A DNA stretch of 25,299 nucleotides. It comes from Ophiothrix spiculata (lineage: Eukaryota > Echinodermata > Ophiuroidea > Amphilepidida > Ophiotrichidae). Below, piece after piece: positions 1 through 8,422 of this stretch. The position numbers and the translations under genes are program-made. Numbering within the stretch: position 1 is the stretch's first letter; each line of letters opens with the position of its first letter. The DNA is taken from the NCBI GenBank assembly GCA_000969725.1, contig JXSR01S043064.1. The stretch is one strand, 5' to 3'. The notes below the pieces were generated by a model. That model made no database searches. It was given only the letters and a program-made list of their open reading frames with translations, and was not told where the DNA came from.

Positions 1-1
1 G

Positions 2-370
2 GCTATAAGAACAATATCCAATAGTCATTATAGAAGCCATACGGGGCCATTATTTAAGAAATATAATGTTCTGAATGTACATGACATGTTCAAACTCAAC
101 CTTGGGAGTTTCATGTACAAACATCATACAAAGCAACTTCCTACTATTTTCTCAGATTATTTTATCAAACATGTACAGACCCACAACTACAATACAAGAA
201 ATGCTCAGGATTATAGTATTAACAAAATTAAGAAAGTATTTTCTGATCGTGCTGTTCGGAACTGTGGACCAAACTTTTGGAACTCCTTGAAAAATGACAT
301 AAAAAGATGCAAAAAAATAAAAGAATTCAAAAACAATTTAAAGAGATATCTATTGTCAAATTATAATTGA
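2..370 (+). CDS. LINE reverse transcriptase, C-terminal part (5' cut by window edge)
   Basis: The frame is open from base 2 to the TGA at 368-370 (122 codons), so the window edge cuts the 5' part. The translation has the C-terminal signature of CR1/Jockey-type LINE ORF2 proteins: GPLFKKYNVL, then KLNLGSFMYKH, LPTIFSDYF, HNYNTRN, and near the end GPNFWNSLKND followed by a Lys-rich helix with KRYLLSNY. This tail lies beyond the catalytic RT motifs, so no active site is visible here. The first methionine at 86 is internal and not a start. An untranslated tail follows to about 640. The element runs on the plus strand, convergent with the broken GPCR downstream. The open frame suggests a fairly young copy. 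The family is recognised from motifs only; the exact clade is uncertain. Confidence 0.8.
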   Translation, partial: AIRTISNSHYRSHTGPLFKKYNVLNVHDMFKLNLGSFMYKHHTKQLPTIFSDYFIKHVQTHNYNTRNAQDYSINKIKKVFSDRAVRNCGPNFWNSLKNDIKRCKKIKEFKNNLKRYLLSNYN

Positions 371-640
371 CACTATCACATAATTGTACTTAATCGGAGC
401 ATTTGTCTTGGTGTATGTTGTTTGTTTGTTTGTTTTTGCTGTTGTTTGTTTAGGCCTACTTTGTTTTGTAGGGTATCATCACGTCAGGTCTCATTGACCT
501 TTTGATGATGTCCTCAGTATCATTTTTTAACATTTTGATGTGTTTTTTTTATATGATATTGCATGTGTGTTATTTTGATATTAGAATAAAGTGTGATTTG
601 ATTATCATTATAAACAATTATTGTGTGTGATTTGTTTATC
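371..640 (+). mobile_element. LINE 3' UTR and tail
   Basis: This non-coding stretch directly follows the LINE stop codon. It has a T/G-rich run (TTTG repeats near 420-450) and an AATAAA at 585-590. It ends in two imperfect copies of a GTGTGATTTGwTTATCA-like unit (about 591-606 and 624-641). Short terminal repeats at the 3' end are typical of CR1/L2-like LINEs. The end lies about 12 bp from the stop codon of GPCR A, which reads the other way. Confidence 0.6.
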
Positions 641-652
641 ACAGTAAGCGAA

Positions 653-904
653 CTACATTTTTGGATGCATCAGTTGTTGACGACGCGGCTTTGAAGTCGG
701 TACAAGTTTTATGCGTTTGCACAGCTCCTTGAATGCCTGAGGGTACTTAGGATTGGTCATTCCGTATATCACGGGATTTACTGAAGCGTTGATGTACAGA
801 CACACTTCTGCAGCTGCGCGAACTGCTGATGTCTCGTTTTGGTCCATCAAGTTACCAATCCTTGCCACATAACTGTAGAAGATCGTAATCTCAACGAACT
901 TTGC
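653..904 (-). pseudogene. GPCR gene A last coding exon (TM6 end, TM7, C-tail)
   Basis: The acceptor is a pyrimidine tract ending TTTCACAG, with the exon starting at 904 in phase 0 (GCA AAG). The matching gene B exon starts ACA AAG after TTTCAG. The translation has AEVCLYINASVNPVIY (TM7, NPxxY) and GMTNPKYPQAF (helix 8), then a basic tail ending HPKM and TAG at 655-653. No AATAAA is seen in the next ~60 bases on the minus strand before the LINE tail begins, so its polyadenylation site may have been lost. Confidence 0.85.
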
Positions 905-1104
905 CTGTGAAACAAGACCAAGAAATATTATCATTGGCACATTAGAATAAATGCTATTTATGAAAATCAAACGTATATCGCAAATTTTACAATACATGAA
1001 TACATAGAGAGTGTCACCACAATAAGGACTTTGGCGCAGTGGCTTTCCTTTTCACCATGACACATTGAACATGACTATGAGCAATATTTGTCATATGTTT
1101 ATGT

Positions 1105-1460
1105 CCCGGGGGGAAACTCAAATATGAAAGTGACGTACCTGCTCCTACCGGCTTTCGAAATGTAGGGGCAATAGGTGAGAAATACATTGAAAAATAGGGG
1201 GTCATTCGGTGTCAGTTTTTGAATAAAATAAGGCTAATTTTCGTAAACAAATCGACAAATTTAGCTAAAAAAGGGGGTCATTCGGTGTAGGTTCTCAAAA
1301 AATCAGGGCAATGGATGAGAGTCACCATAAAAAAGGTTGACTTTCAAAATAAGAGGGGATCATTAGGTGACAGCTCAGTGAAAAGGGGGGTCATTGGGTG
1401 AGAGCGGAGCAAAAAAAAGGGGGGTCTATCCAACAAATGGGAGTGCCCCCCCCCCCGGGG
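1105..1460 (+). mobile_element. hAT-like MITE copy 1 with internal TCATTCGGTG repeats
   Basis: The element begins CCCGGGGGG and ends CCCCCCGGGG, and is flanked by an 8-bp direct repeat GTTTATGT (1097-1104 and 1461-1468). Inside are repeated GGGTCATTCGGTG-type units (about 1198, 1273, 1351, 1389). It is non-coding. It shares ends, the ACTCAAATATGAAA block and the internal repeats with the copy at 2123-2394, which is inverted. An 8-bp duplication fits the hAT superfamily; that assignment is inference. Confidence 0.75.
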
Positions 1461-1479
1461 GTTTATGTCAAATATTTGA

Positions 1480-1905
1480 TCACAGTACATGCTCAAGTGA
1501 TTATGGTATTAATGACTCTCTCCTGAACTGTTTCGATGGATGCAGCACTTATCGATCTTTTATTAGAGGTTTTTTGGGGGAAGGAGGACGTTTTTTCCTA
1601 CACCCTCTGAAATATGGCGTTCCTCGGGGATCGGTCGCTGTATCCCCATCTTCCTGCCATATTCCAAGCCTGTCACAGCCCCGGGGTCATAGCTATAACC
1701 TTTGCCAATTTAAAACCGCAGTCTGTTAATGCCGACGCTCAATTATGACACGAGTTTTGACATCAAAGTGTTAGGTGATCATGATAAGGCTCAAATTCAT
1801 TTGCGTAGATGTGAAGACAAACGCAAACCAATTAAAGCTTAATAATGACTCCACGAAAAAAAAAGTTTTTCTCCTTATATCCTCTTCCTGACAGATAGAA
1901 ATGTT
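1480..1905 (+). pseudogene. Decayed CR1-like LINE reverse transcriptase fragment
   Basis: Translated across frameshifts, this shows RT domain order. SSDYGINDSLLNCF comes first. Next is PLKYGVPRGSVAV, matching the conserved GVPQGSVLGP box. Then comes a degraded ADD box (NADAQL, about 1728-1745), SFDIKVLGDHDKAQIHL, and LKLNNDSTKK plus VFLLISS at about 1836-1890. Stops and at least two frameshifts show it is dead. The catalytic Asp pair is reduced by a codon deletion. The 5' portion seems interrupted by MITE copy 1. It lies inside the intron of GPCR A, on the opposite strand. Confidence 0.75.
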
Positions 1906-2122
1906 GTCTGACATAGGGCTGAAGAACCAGCGAATGATTCGACTGTTTTTATCACACCTTTGACCCGGCGGTTATTCCTTGGTAAACCTTATTGGATTTC
2001 TTTACTCGACTTTTCAATAGTTTTTCAATCAAAATTGTAAAATTTGCATCTGAAAGCGAGTGATAGCAACGGTAGTCTGCGGTGGCCAACGGATTGTCGT
2101 TAACTAACGATGACCGGCAGAC

Positions 2123-2394
2123 CCCGGGAGGCGACGCGTATGTAAGGCTCAAAAGACCCCCTTTTTCAGTGTTGCTGACACCCAAAGACCCCATGATTTT
2201 TTATCAAATTTCGCTCACCGAATGCCAAATTTGCTCACCGAATGCCAAATTTCACTCACCGAATGCCAAAATTCATGTTCTCACCCAATGGCCCCTCATT
2301 TTTTAAGCCTGTGCTCTCACCGAATGCCCCAGCCTGTCGGAGCGCGGGCCTTACACCCGCATCCATTTCATATTTGACTGCCCCCCCCCCCGGG
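2123..2394 (-). mobile_element. hAT-like MITE copy 2 (inverted relative to copy 1)
   Basis: The element begins CCCGGGAGGCG and ends in a C-run then CCCGGG. It is flanked by an 8-bp direct repeat CGGCAGAC (2115-2122 and 2395-2402). Read on the minus strand it has the same AGTCAAATATGAAA block as copy 1, followed by at least five GGCATTCGGTGAG units. It is non-coding; the short ORFs across it are repeat artefacts. Confidence 0.75.
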
Positions 2395-2741
2395 CGGCAG
2401 ACATTTCAAAACTGCAAGCCGGGGTTTTCCGTTTAATACTTGTCGTTGACCCTTAGTCGTCACAGGTTAAGGCGTCACAGTGTGAGTCCGCCCAAAGCTG
2501 GAAGACAAACTTGTGACAATGTGACGACCTGTAGTTGACGGAAAGTAACTAACTTGAAAATCAGTCAAGCAAAACTTCAAGATTTGCCATGACATGTCCA
2601 GACCAAAATTAAGAAAAATAAAGAAATTGACATTGTCAAAAGAATATTGCCTTATATAACGATACAACATTTTCGTAACTCTGCGGACTGATTCAACATA
2701 AAATGTATTAAAAGCAAAAAATCCGTTTTTTAACCATGTGA

Positions 2742-2990
2742 GGGGAGCGTGGTCGAGTAGTTATAGCACGGGATTCATAACACAGAGGTTGTTGGTTCGA
2801 GCCCCAGTGGCGGCGCTGCTGGTCGGACCATGAATCCTTGTTTCCTTGGGCAAGAGACTTTACTCTAATTGCTCCGTGGTTCATAAGTCATGTAAAGCCG
2901 TTGGTCCCCTGTTCGAATGTTCCTTTTGGGGGCGCTGCATACAGTTAGCCTGTTCAAGTTTGTCGTAAGTTATCTCATTAAAGGACAAAT
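2742..2990 (+). mobile_element. tRNA-derived SINE
   Basis: A tRNA-like head carries pol III box A (TGGTCGAGTAG, about 2750) and box B (GGTTCGAGCC, about 2794), with a CAT at the anticodon position. A tRNA-unrelated body follows, containing CCTTGGGCAAGAGACTTTA, a block of the kind shared by many animal SINEs. The acceptor arms do not pair like a real tRNA and the body is too long, so it is a SINE and not a tRNA gene. Confidence 0.7.
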
Positions 2991-3429
2991 GATTTTGTTA
3001 ACTAAATCGTAAATGACAAAAGAAGTATCGAATTAATTTTACCGCACAAAAGAGGCCTGTCAATCAAAGTATAGGATAGGCTATTGCCTTCGACGAAAAG
3101 CATAACGCCTAGAGTTTTTTAGTTGTGCTTTTTATCGTGTAAACACAAACGGATTGTTAAGGATTGCAATTTATCAAGTAGGAATTATCTATACTTATTG
3201 ACTTCAGTGAATAGAATAAGTAATGGGTTAACAAAATATTTTACTACGGATTGCAAAATGCATTGTTATGCACGAACATAACATTTGAACTAGCTAAGTG
3301 TATACCTGGCGAGTCTATAAGCAGGTTTTCCAGTCATACGTTTGTTACTTGGTACGTGAGAAGTATTTCATAAACATACCTTGCGAAGTTTTAAGTGATC
3401 CTTAAAATACAATGTGTATGTTAACCTAC

Positions 3430-3877
3430 CAATAAAACAGAAAGTAAACGGAACGACTTCAGAAACCAGTTTGTAGTATCTCAAAAATGTTAATGCACGC
3501 CTATCGACTTTTGTCCCGCAAACGCCGTACACTGCGGGTAGTCCCTCGACTCCGTCCTCATATTTAAGACACGTGCGAAACATAACTGATTGATTGTATG
3601 CTGCCGGTGCAGATAATACAAGTGCTATGATAACGCATGATACAATTAATCTCCCTGCCCTTGATTTATCGTTGATTACCCTGTGTTTTAGCGGATGACA
3701 AATTGCCATATAGCGATCAAACGTTACAATAGTGACGATGAACATTGAAAATAGATAACAACCATTATTTTGCATCGTTCTAATGACACAGCCCTTCCGT
3801 CCTAAAAATGCAACGTCGTCTGCAAAAGGCGATAGATACCAAGAAGTAAAGTTGATAACTGCCGATGAAACTAAATA
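3430..3877 (-). pseudogene. GPCR gene A coding exon 1, 3' part (TM2 to TM5)
   Basis: Codons resume in frame at TAT (3877-3875) after one TA duplicate is removed. The sequence reads YLVSSAVINFTSW (TM2), DDVAFLGRKGC (start of TM3), FDRYMAICHPLKHR (DRY and ICL2), TM4, ECL2 with GVCG, and TM5 with VVPFTFCFI. It covers 149 codons plus one base, ending at 3430 before donor GTAGGT (3429-3424). The same phase-1 donor follows CFI in gene B. Reading past the donor gives a polar run ending at 3368, which I take as intron. Confidence 0.85.
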
Positions 3878-3879
3878 TA

Positions 3880-4846
3880 TGGTGGCTTTTCGTTAGGTGG
3901 GTATGCTAAAAAGGTGGTGTTGTTACATTTTTTCGTGGGTTCTCGAACTTAATTTGATGTAAATTCACTATTCCTAGGCCTATTGACTTGTTTAATATTT
4001 CATTTGAAAGCTTACACTTTCTGCTATTTGTGGCAGTAATTTGGCCTTCATGGGTTACATAATTTAGGAGAGACAATGGTTTGAACTTGGCAGTACAAGG
4101 GTGGTGGTGCCTAAGGATGCGGTGCCTACGGATGCGGTAGATACCAAAATTGAGACAATATCGCCATTTTGAAAGGTTTGACACTGCTGAAACATTCACA
4201 AATGGATTCTGTGACCTCAAATACATACAGATAGTCACCAACATGGCTAAAATTGGGTATATAATTACAGTAATTGGCAAATTTATCATTTTTAGACCTT
4301 CCTCAGACTCCCTCCCCCCTCGATCAGTTTTTTGGGCAGCACCTTCTCATTTTTTGTCCGATTTTGACAAATTTGGTGTCAAAATGTTCAGGGGATCAAG
4401 CTGCATTAAATAAGAATTAGGACAGAATGATTTGAAACATCACCATTTGCTCCCCTTGTATAGCCCGCCTCTAATTAATTGAAGGTCATCAACACCAATA
4501 CCCTAAGGTGTCTGTTTCAAGTTTAATGCATCAAAGTAACTATTAAAGTGTTTAGAACATATCCTGTAAAAATGAACTGTTTACCATTAATCATTCCAAT
4601 TTATGACTTGATTTAGTGAAAACAGGCAATTTTGAGAAAAACGCGTTTGAAAATTACAGTTTGCATTGCCATCTATGGAGTTATTAACCATTAATTAGCT
4701 CATTATGCCAAAACAAAAGTGATATTTGGCTTAAAAGTTACTTGAATTGAAAGAGATCAATAATATTAACATCATATCAAACAATTGTTTTTTTGACCAT
4801 TTTGACTATGTAACACATTTTTGACCCACCTCATGAAATGCCACCA
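3880..4846. mobile_element. 967-bp TA-flanked MITE inserted in GPCR gene A exon
   Basis: Terminal inverted repeats are TGGTGGCTTTTCGTTAGGTG at 3880 and, on the minus strand from 4846, TGGTGGCATTTCATGAGGTG. TA dinucleotides flank both ends (3878-3879 and 4847-4848), as in Tc1/mariner-type elements. Removing the element with one TA joins GPCR codons ATC ATA TAT TTA in frame and restores the paralog's exon length exactly. The inside has no transposase. It contains a short tandem GGATGCGGTGCCTA-type repeat (about 4107-4139) and random small ORFs. Confidence 0.88.
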
Positions 4847-5092
4847 TATGATATCTGACAGTGATAAGGATACTAAATATGCATTGGTGATTGTTCTCAT
4901 GCTTTGAATTTTCAAAACGACAATGATAAAGAGTCCGTTCAAGATAAGGCTAATGACGGCCGTAAGCGGTAGAAATATAGATAGCATAAAATGTTGAAAG
5001 TCTTTTCTTAATACTTGTTCAACCAACCAGTTTGGTACAAAATAGAGGGTTGTTTGGTTATTGCTGCAATGCGTTTCGTAGTATCTCACCAT
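4847..5092 (-). pseudogene. GPCR gene A coding exon 1, 5' part (N-terminus, TM1, start of TM2)
   Basis: This holds 82 codons from ATG at 5092-5090; the ATG has A at -3 and G at +4. An N-glycosylation site (NQT) lies in the extracellular tail. TM1 contains LILNG with the usual Asn1.50, then KIQSMRTITN, and TM2 begins SLSLSD with D2.50. The frame is open further upstream, but the first in-frame Met is 5092. Acceptor-like AGs lie at 5095-5094 and about 5102-5101. The frame then reads into the MITE (tryptophan-rich junk from TGGTGGC) and stops at 4772. Confidence 0.85.
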
Positions 5093-5494
5093 ACTGATTT
5101 CTTCAGAAAATAATAAGATTAATAAAGTATCATGAATATCATTGTTGAGAATAATTATAAACTACAGACGGCAGAACTAGGTTTGTAAATAAATGCTAAA
5201 CCAAAAATCTCGGGTTATGTATTCTATCTTTAACACACAAGAAAATTAATGTCGATTTGTCGGACACACATTAAATTGAACTTTATCGAACAAAAAATAG
5301 AAGTTTTCTTTTGCTTAGAATTTAGAGTAATTAAATTTATGATCTCCATAATATTGTTATGTTAGTGTAAATCTAACAACAAAATATAGATCCAACATTG
5401 TATTATCTACATTTATAACTATGTGAAAAAATATCCAAGCACATCTAAATATTTCAAAAAAAAAATTTTTCTCGTTGAAGTTAATCAAACTTAC

Positions 5495-5603
5495 CTTTAA
5501 TTTATCTCAACAAGGACTAAAATAGCAACTCCAACCTGTCAGGGCAATCAATATAATTGATGTTGACAAAGAGTGAATTTTGCAACTCCTTACAATGTAG
5601 CAA
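5495..5603 (-). other. Putative 5' untranslated exon of GPCR gene A
   Basis: On the minus strand a TATA box at 5632-5623 predicts transcription start near 5600. Reading on, a strong donor AAAG/GTAAGTTTG lies at 5495/5494. An intron of about 400 bp would then reach an acceptor just before the ATG at 5092. Gene B has a similar arrangement. This rests on signals only; no transcript is known to me. Confidence 0.5.
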
Positions 5604-5622
5604 ATCGTGAATATGTGGTAGT

Positions 5623-5706
5623 CCTTTTTATAGTGGCGGGTTCAAATTACTTTAGTAGCTAGAATAGCAAAAATCATTGCATGCACCATATTCGGTCTGT
5701 GATTGG
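5623..5706 (-). promoter_or_regulatory. Putative core promoter of GPCR gene A (TATA and CCAAT)
   Basis: On the minus strand CCAATC lies at 5706-5701 inside CCGGCCAATCAC, and TATAAAAAGG at 5632-5623, about 70 bp apart. Both match the consensus and have normal order and spacing. They are followed about 130 bp later by a splice donor. No other gene in this orientation explains them. Confidence 0.55.
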
Positions 5707-6167
5707 CCGGAAAATTCCTTTCCTTCTATTGAGTTGACAATTTCATGAATAATATACACGGTGTGCTCTTATTAAATGATTGGAGAGTTTTTCAACATAA
5801 TAAGAATCAGTTTTTACTTTTTACTATCTTATCAACGGCCACCAAACGCCCTCTGGACATTTTCCAGCACAAACCCACCACGAATTCATAACATTATATA
5901 ATCTAATAAAACATTCGTCCAGCTGATACATCTAAACATTTTATAAAGTGATGCTCAATAATTGATCCTTAAAGTCAAAAGCAAGCAATATAAGCTGGGC
6001 TATGTTATGTTACAAGCAAATACCTTGAGATCAAAAACAAAAACAACTGATTTATTATCAGACAAAACGTGCTCTCGGGCTTTCGATACAAACCCTTATT
6101 GATATTTCATATTACAATTTTATAAATTGAAGCAAAGAAAGTTATTACGAAACGTACGAATATTACG
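5633..6167. other. Upstream/intergenic region of GPCR A, no gene seen
   Basis: AT-rich sequence beyond the TATA/CCAAT boxes. The one item noticed is TGACAATTTCATGAATAAT at 5735-5753, nearly repeated at 13206-13224 upstream of gene B. No ORF with recognisable protein. Confidence 0.4.
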
Positions 6168-6199
6168 GGTCCGTGTATATGACCGAAAAATCGTTTTTC

Positions 6200-6830
6200 T
6201 TATTTTTGTTTCATATCAAAATCAAGAAAAACACTCACAATAGTCGGTTTCTTTGTTTTCAATGCAAGTATGAAAATCAAAGAAACAAAATCATGAAAAA
6301 GGAGGTTTTTCTTACATTTGTTTTCAGTGCTACATTTTTAACGAGAAAAACGAAAAAGCCTCACAATGTTCGTTTTTTCGTTTTTCTTATGCAAGTAAGA
6401 AAAACGAAAAAACAAAATCACGAAAAACAATGTAAATCTAAATGCTTATATTCCTTGCTACATTTTAAAGCAAGGATAAAAGAAAAATGCTAACAATCAT
6501 GTTTTTCTTGTTTCCAGGCAAACAAGAAAAACGAAACTACAAATTTACGAAAAAGGATCAATTTCTAAACCTTTCTTTTTCTTGCTACATTTTCAAACAA
6601 GAAAAAAGAAAAATGCTAACAATGTTTGTTTTTCCTGTCCCTAATGCAAGTTCGAAAAACAAAATAACAATATCATGGAAAACGGGATTCATTTAAATAT
6701 TTGATTCCCGTATGACATTTTGAATAAGAAAAAAGAAAAGGGCAAACACTGATCGTTTGTTGCTGGAACACATCGGAAATCATCAAAATGAAACACGAAA
6801 AACGAACGAAATTGCGACTATTGCCCTGTA
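6200..6830 (+). repeat. ~127-bp tandem units in left foldback arm
   Basis: The marker GCTACATTTT (or TGACATTTT) recurs at about 6329, 6457, 6584 and 6713, a period of 127-129 bp. Each unit has an AAGAAAAA(T/C)G block followed by CTCACAATG or CTAACAATG, then a near-palindrome around ATGCAAGTAAGAAAAACG. A matching inverted set lies at 7825-8410, where GTAGCAAGGAA recurs 128 bp apart near 8127 and 8255. Confidence 0.8.
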
Positions 6831-7163
6831 CGTAGTTTGCATTTGATCTCCCTTTTATCCTTTTCTTATGCAAATTTACTGGTGATTGACAGATCGTTGT
6901 TATGACACGCCGCATGAGTCAAAAGCAGCGCATTTTACCGTAACATCTACATATTATACCCAGGTTTAATTCTAGATTCAGATCATTTTTGGCGTGTAGC
7001 ACGCAAATCCGTTTCACCATATTGGATGACTGGATATATATGGTCTAGATTGCCTTAGCTCTATATTTATTTAACGTTTTTCATCGAGGATGTTTTTCAG
7101 ACCCAACCTACCTTGACTCTGACCTGGTATTTTTTCTTGGTATTTTGTCCTAGTGTGATTCTA

Positions 7164-7541
7164 TGTGACCCGCTTTATTGATGGGTACTTTAAGGTCGGC
7201 AGAGTAAATTTTGTGCTATACGGGTCACTAAATCACGTCCAATCATATCCATGCTCCAACATCCAAAAAATATTTTTAAAAAATGCGTTAAAAACAAGAT
7301 AAAAATCGTCTATGTATTCAATTTTTACTTTTAAAAACTTTAAACTCCATTTTCACAGAACTATAGTTTTTCAAATCAGTCCGATGTCTTTTACCAATTT
7401 GGATAGGCCTATAATTTTGAATCGCACACCCAAGAACCAAATGCAAGGGGTTATTTTTAAAGATTAAAATCTCAGCTTTAAGATGAGACCAAAAGTCAAT
7501 ATTGAAGTTGGGAGGCTTAAGGTATGAAAAGGTGGGTCACA
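7164..7541. mobile_element. TA-flanked MITE nested in the foldback element
   Basis: Inverted ends TGTGACCCGCTTT at 7164 and TGTGACCCACCTTTTC on the minus strand from 7541, with TA at both flanks (7162-7163 and 7542-7543). The element is 378 bp and non-coding. It sits in the spacer between the foldback arms, so it inserted later or was carried along. Confidence 0.7.
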
Positions 7542-8422
7542 TATTTCTAAAGTGTGTTCCATTTAGTGTACACCTTACATTTGGCCTGCCTTGCCCGAAA
7601 TCTGTCTGAATAACTTTATGCACGGTCAGCGGGGCGGTCTTGTATTTGCTCAGGGTGTGGCAATCTCAATACGAGTGCATGGACTAAATTAGCTACAGAA
7701 GAAAGTGATATCGACAACATTGTCGTCTTTGCACTGCTACGGCGTGCCATATTATTATAATTAGATTCGTCACGTGGGTCAGTGGTCGGGTAAGTATGGC
7801 AAGTACAAAACAAAAAAGAATAATACGGTATTGTTGCAACTATGTTCGATTTTCGTGTTTCTATTTTCTGCTTTTTGAAGTGCTACTGAAAAAACGATAA
7901 CAGTCAGCATGTTTCTTTTTTCTTGTTGAGATTTGTAACAAGGAAAACAAATATATGCATTACCCTCGTTTTCACTGATTTTTTTTTTTCTTTTTTCATG
8001 ATTGTATAAGAAAAATGAAAAACGAACATTGATAGCATTTTTCTTTGTATGTTCATTTTACATACTTGCATAGGAAAAATGAAAAATGATCATAGTTAGC
8101 ATTTTTCATATATCCTTGCTTAAAAATGTAGCAAGGAATATACGTATTTAGATTTACATCGTTTTTCGTGATTTTGTTTGTTCGTTTTTCTTACTTGTAT
8201 AGGAAAAACGAAAAACGAACATTGTGAGGATTTTTCTTTTTGCTTGTTTAAATATGTAGCAAGGAAAACAAACGTTTGGAAAAACCTCCTTTTCCTTGAT
8301 TTTGTTTTTTCGATTTTCACACTTGCATTGAAAACAAAGAAACCGGCTATTGTGGGTGTTTTTCTTGATATTGACTTAAAACGAAAACAAGAAAAACGAT
8401 TTTTCGGTCATATACACGGACC

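Larger units (their letters stand above)
905..3429 (-). other. GPCR gene A intron (transposon-filled, missing middle exon)
   Basis: In gene B a 158-bp exon (TM5 end, ICL3, TM6) separates exons 1 and 3. I searched this interval on the minus strand for an equivalent of RNQVARMLVTNG or SYMYANIIIALGRR and found none. The interval instead holds two opposed MITEs, a decayed RT fragment and a SINE. 2403-2740 and 2995-3420 show nothing I recognise. Confidence 0.55.
653..5092 (-). pseudogene. Class A (rhodopsin-type) GPCR, gene A, disrupted by a MITE
   Basis: Pieces in order on the minus strand are 5092..4847 (TM1 to the start of TM2), 3877..3430 (rest of TM2 to TM5) and 904..653 (end of TM6, TM7, tail). 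The frame carries D2.50 (SLSLSD), GRKGC with the conserved TM3 cysteine, FDRYMAICHPLKHR (DRY), an ECL2 cysteine (VYGVCG) and NPVIY. Exon 1 without the insertion has 82 + 149 = 231 codons plus one base, the same as paralog gene B, and ends at the same phase-1 donor (ATTG/GTAGGT). Three defects are seen. A 967-bp MITE sits inside the TM2 codons. No match to the middle exon (TM5 end to TM6) is visible in the 2.5-kb intron. A LINE 3' end abuts the stop codon. The family points to a plasma-membrane receptor, probably peptide-like; the ligand is unknown. The frame is otherwise open, so loss looks recent, or the MITE may be polymorphic. Confidence 0.85.
6168..8422. mobile_element. Foldback transposon with long repetitive inverted arms
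   Basis: The ends are exact inverted repeats (GGTCCGTGTATATGACCGAA at 6168 and its complement ending at 8422), flanked by a 6-bp direct repeat ATTACG (6162-6167 and 8423-8428). Inverted arms of about 600-670 bp (6168 to ~6835; ~7825 to 8422) are built of ~127-bp tandem units, each with GAAAAACGAAAA-type inner palindromes. The middle (~6836-7824) is non-coding and carries a nested MITE. Long arms made of tandem units are the hallmark of foldback elements, including the sea urchin TU family as I recall it. ORFs in the arms are low-complexity artefacts. No transposase is seen, so it would be non-autonomous. Confidence 0.85.

Noticed and set aside
2750-2815. Functional tRNA gene (CAT anticodon)
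   Set aside because: Box A and B are present but stems do not pair well and a SINE body follows.
3368-3429. Continuation of GPCR A coding past CFIG (polar run to a stop)
   Set aside because: A donor GTAGGT lies at the exact position of the gene B intron, and the continuation is not membrane-like.
4150-4413. 87-codon ORF as a transposase remnant
   Set aside because: No DDE/D or helix-turn-helix motif visible; it lies in the non-coding core of the MITE.
6173-6696. Two Lys/Phe-rich ORFs
   Set aside because: Both lie in the foldback left arm and arise from GAAAAACG/TTTTTCTT repeats; their mirror appears in the right arm.
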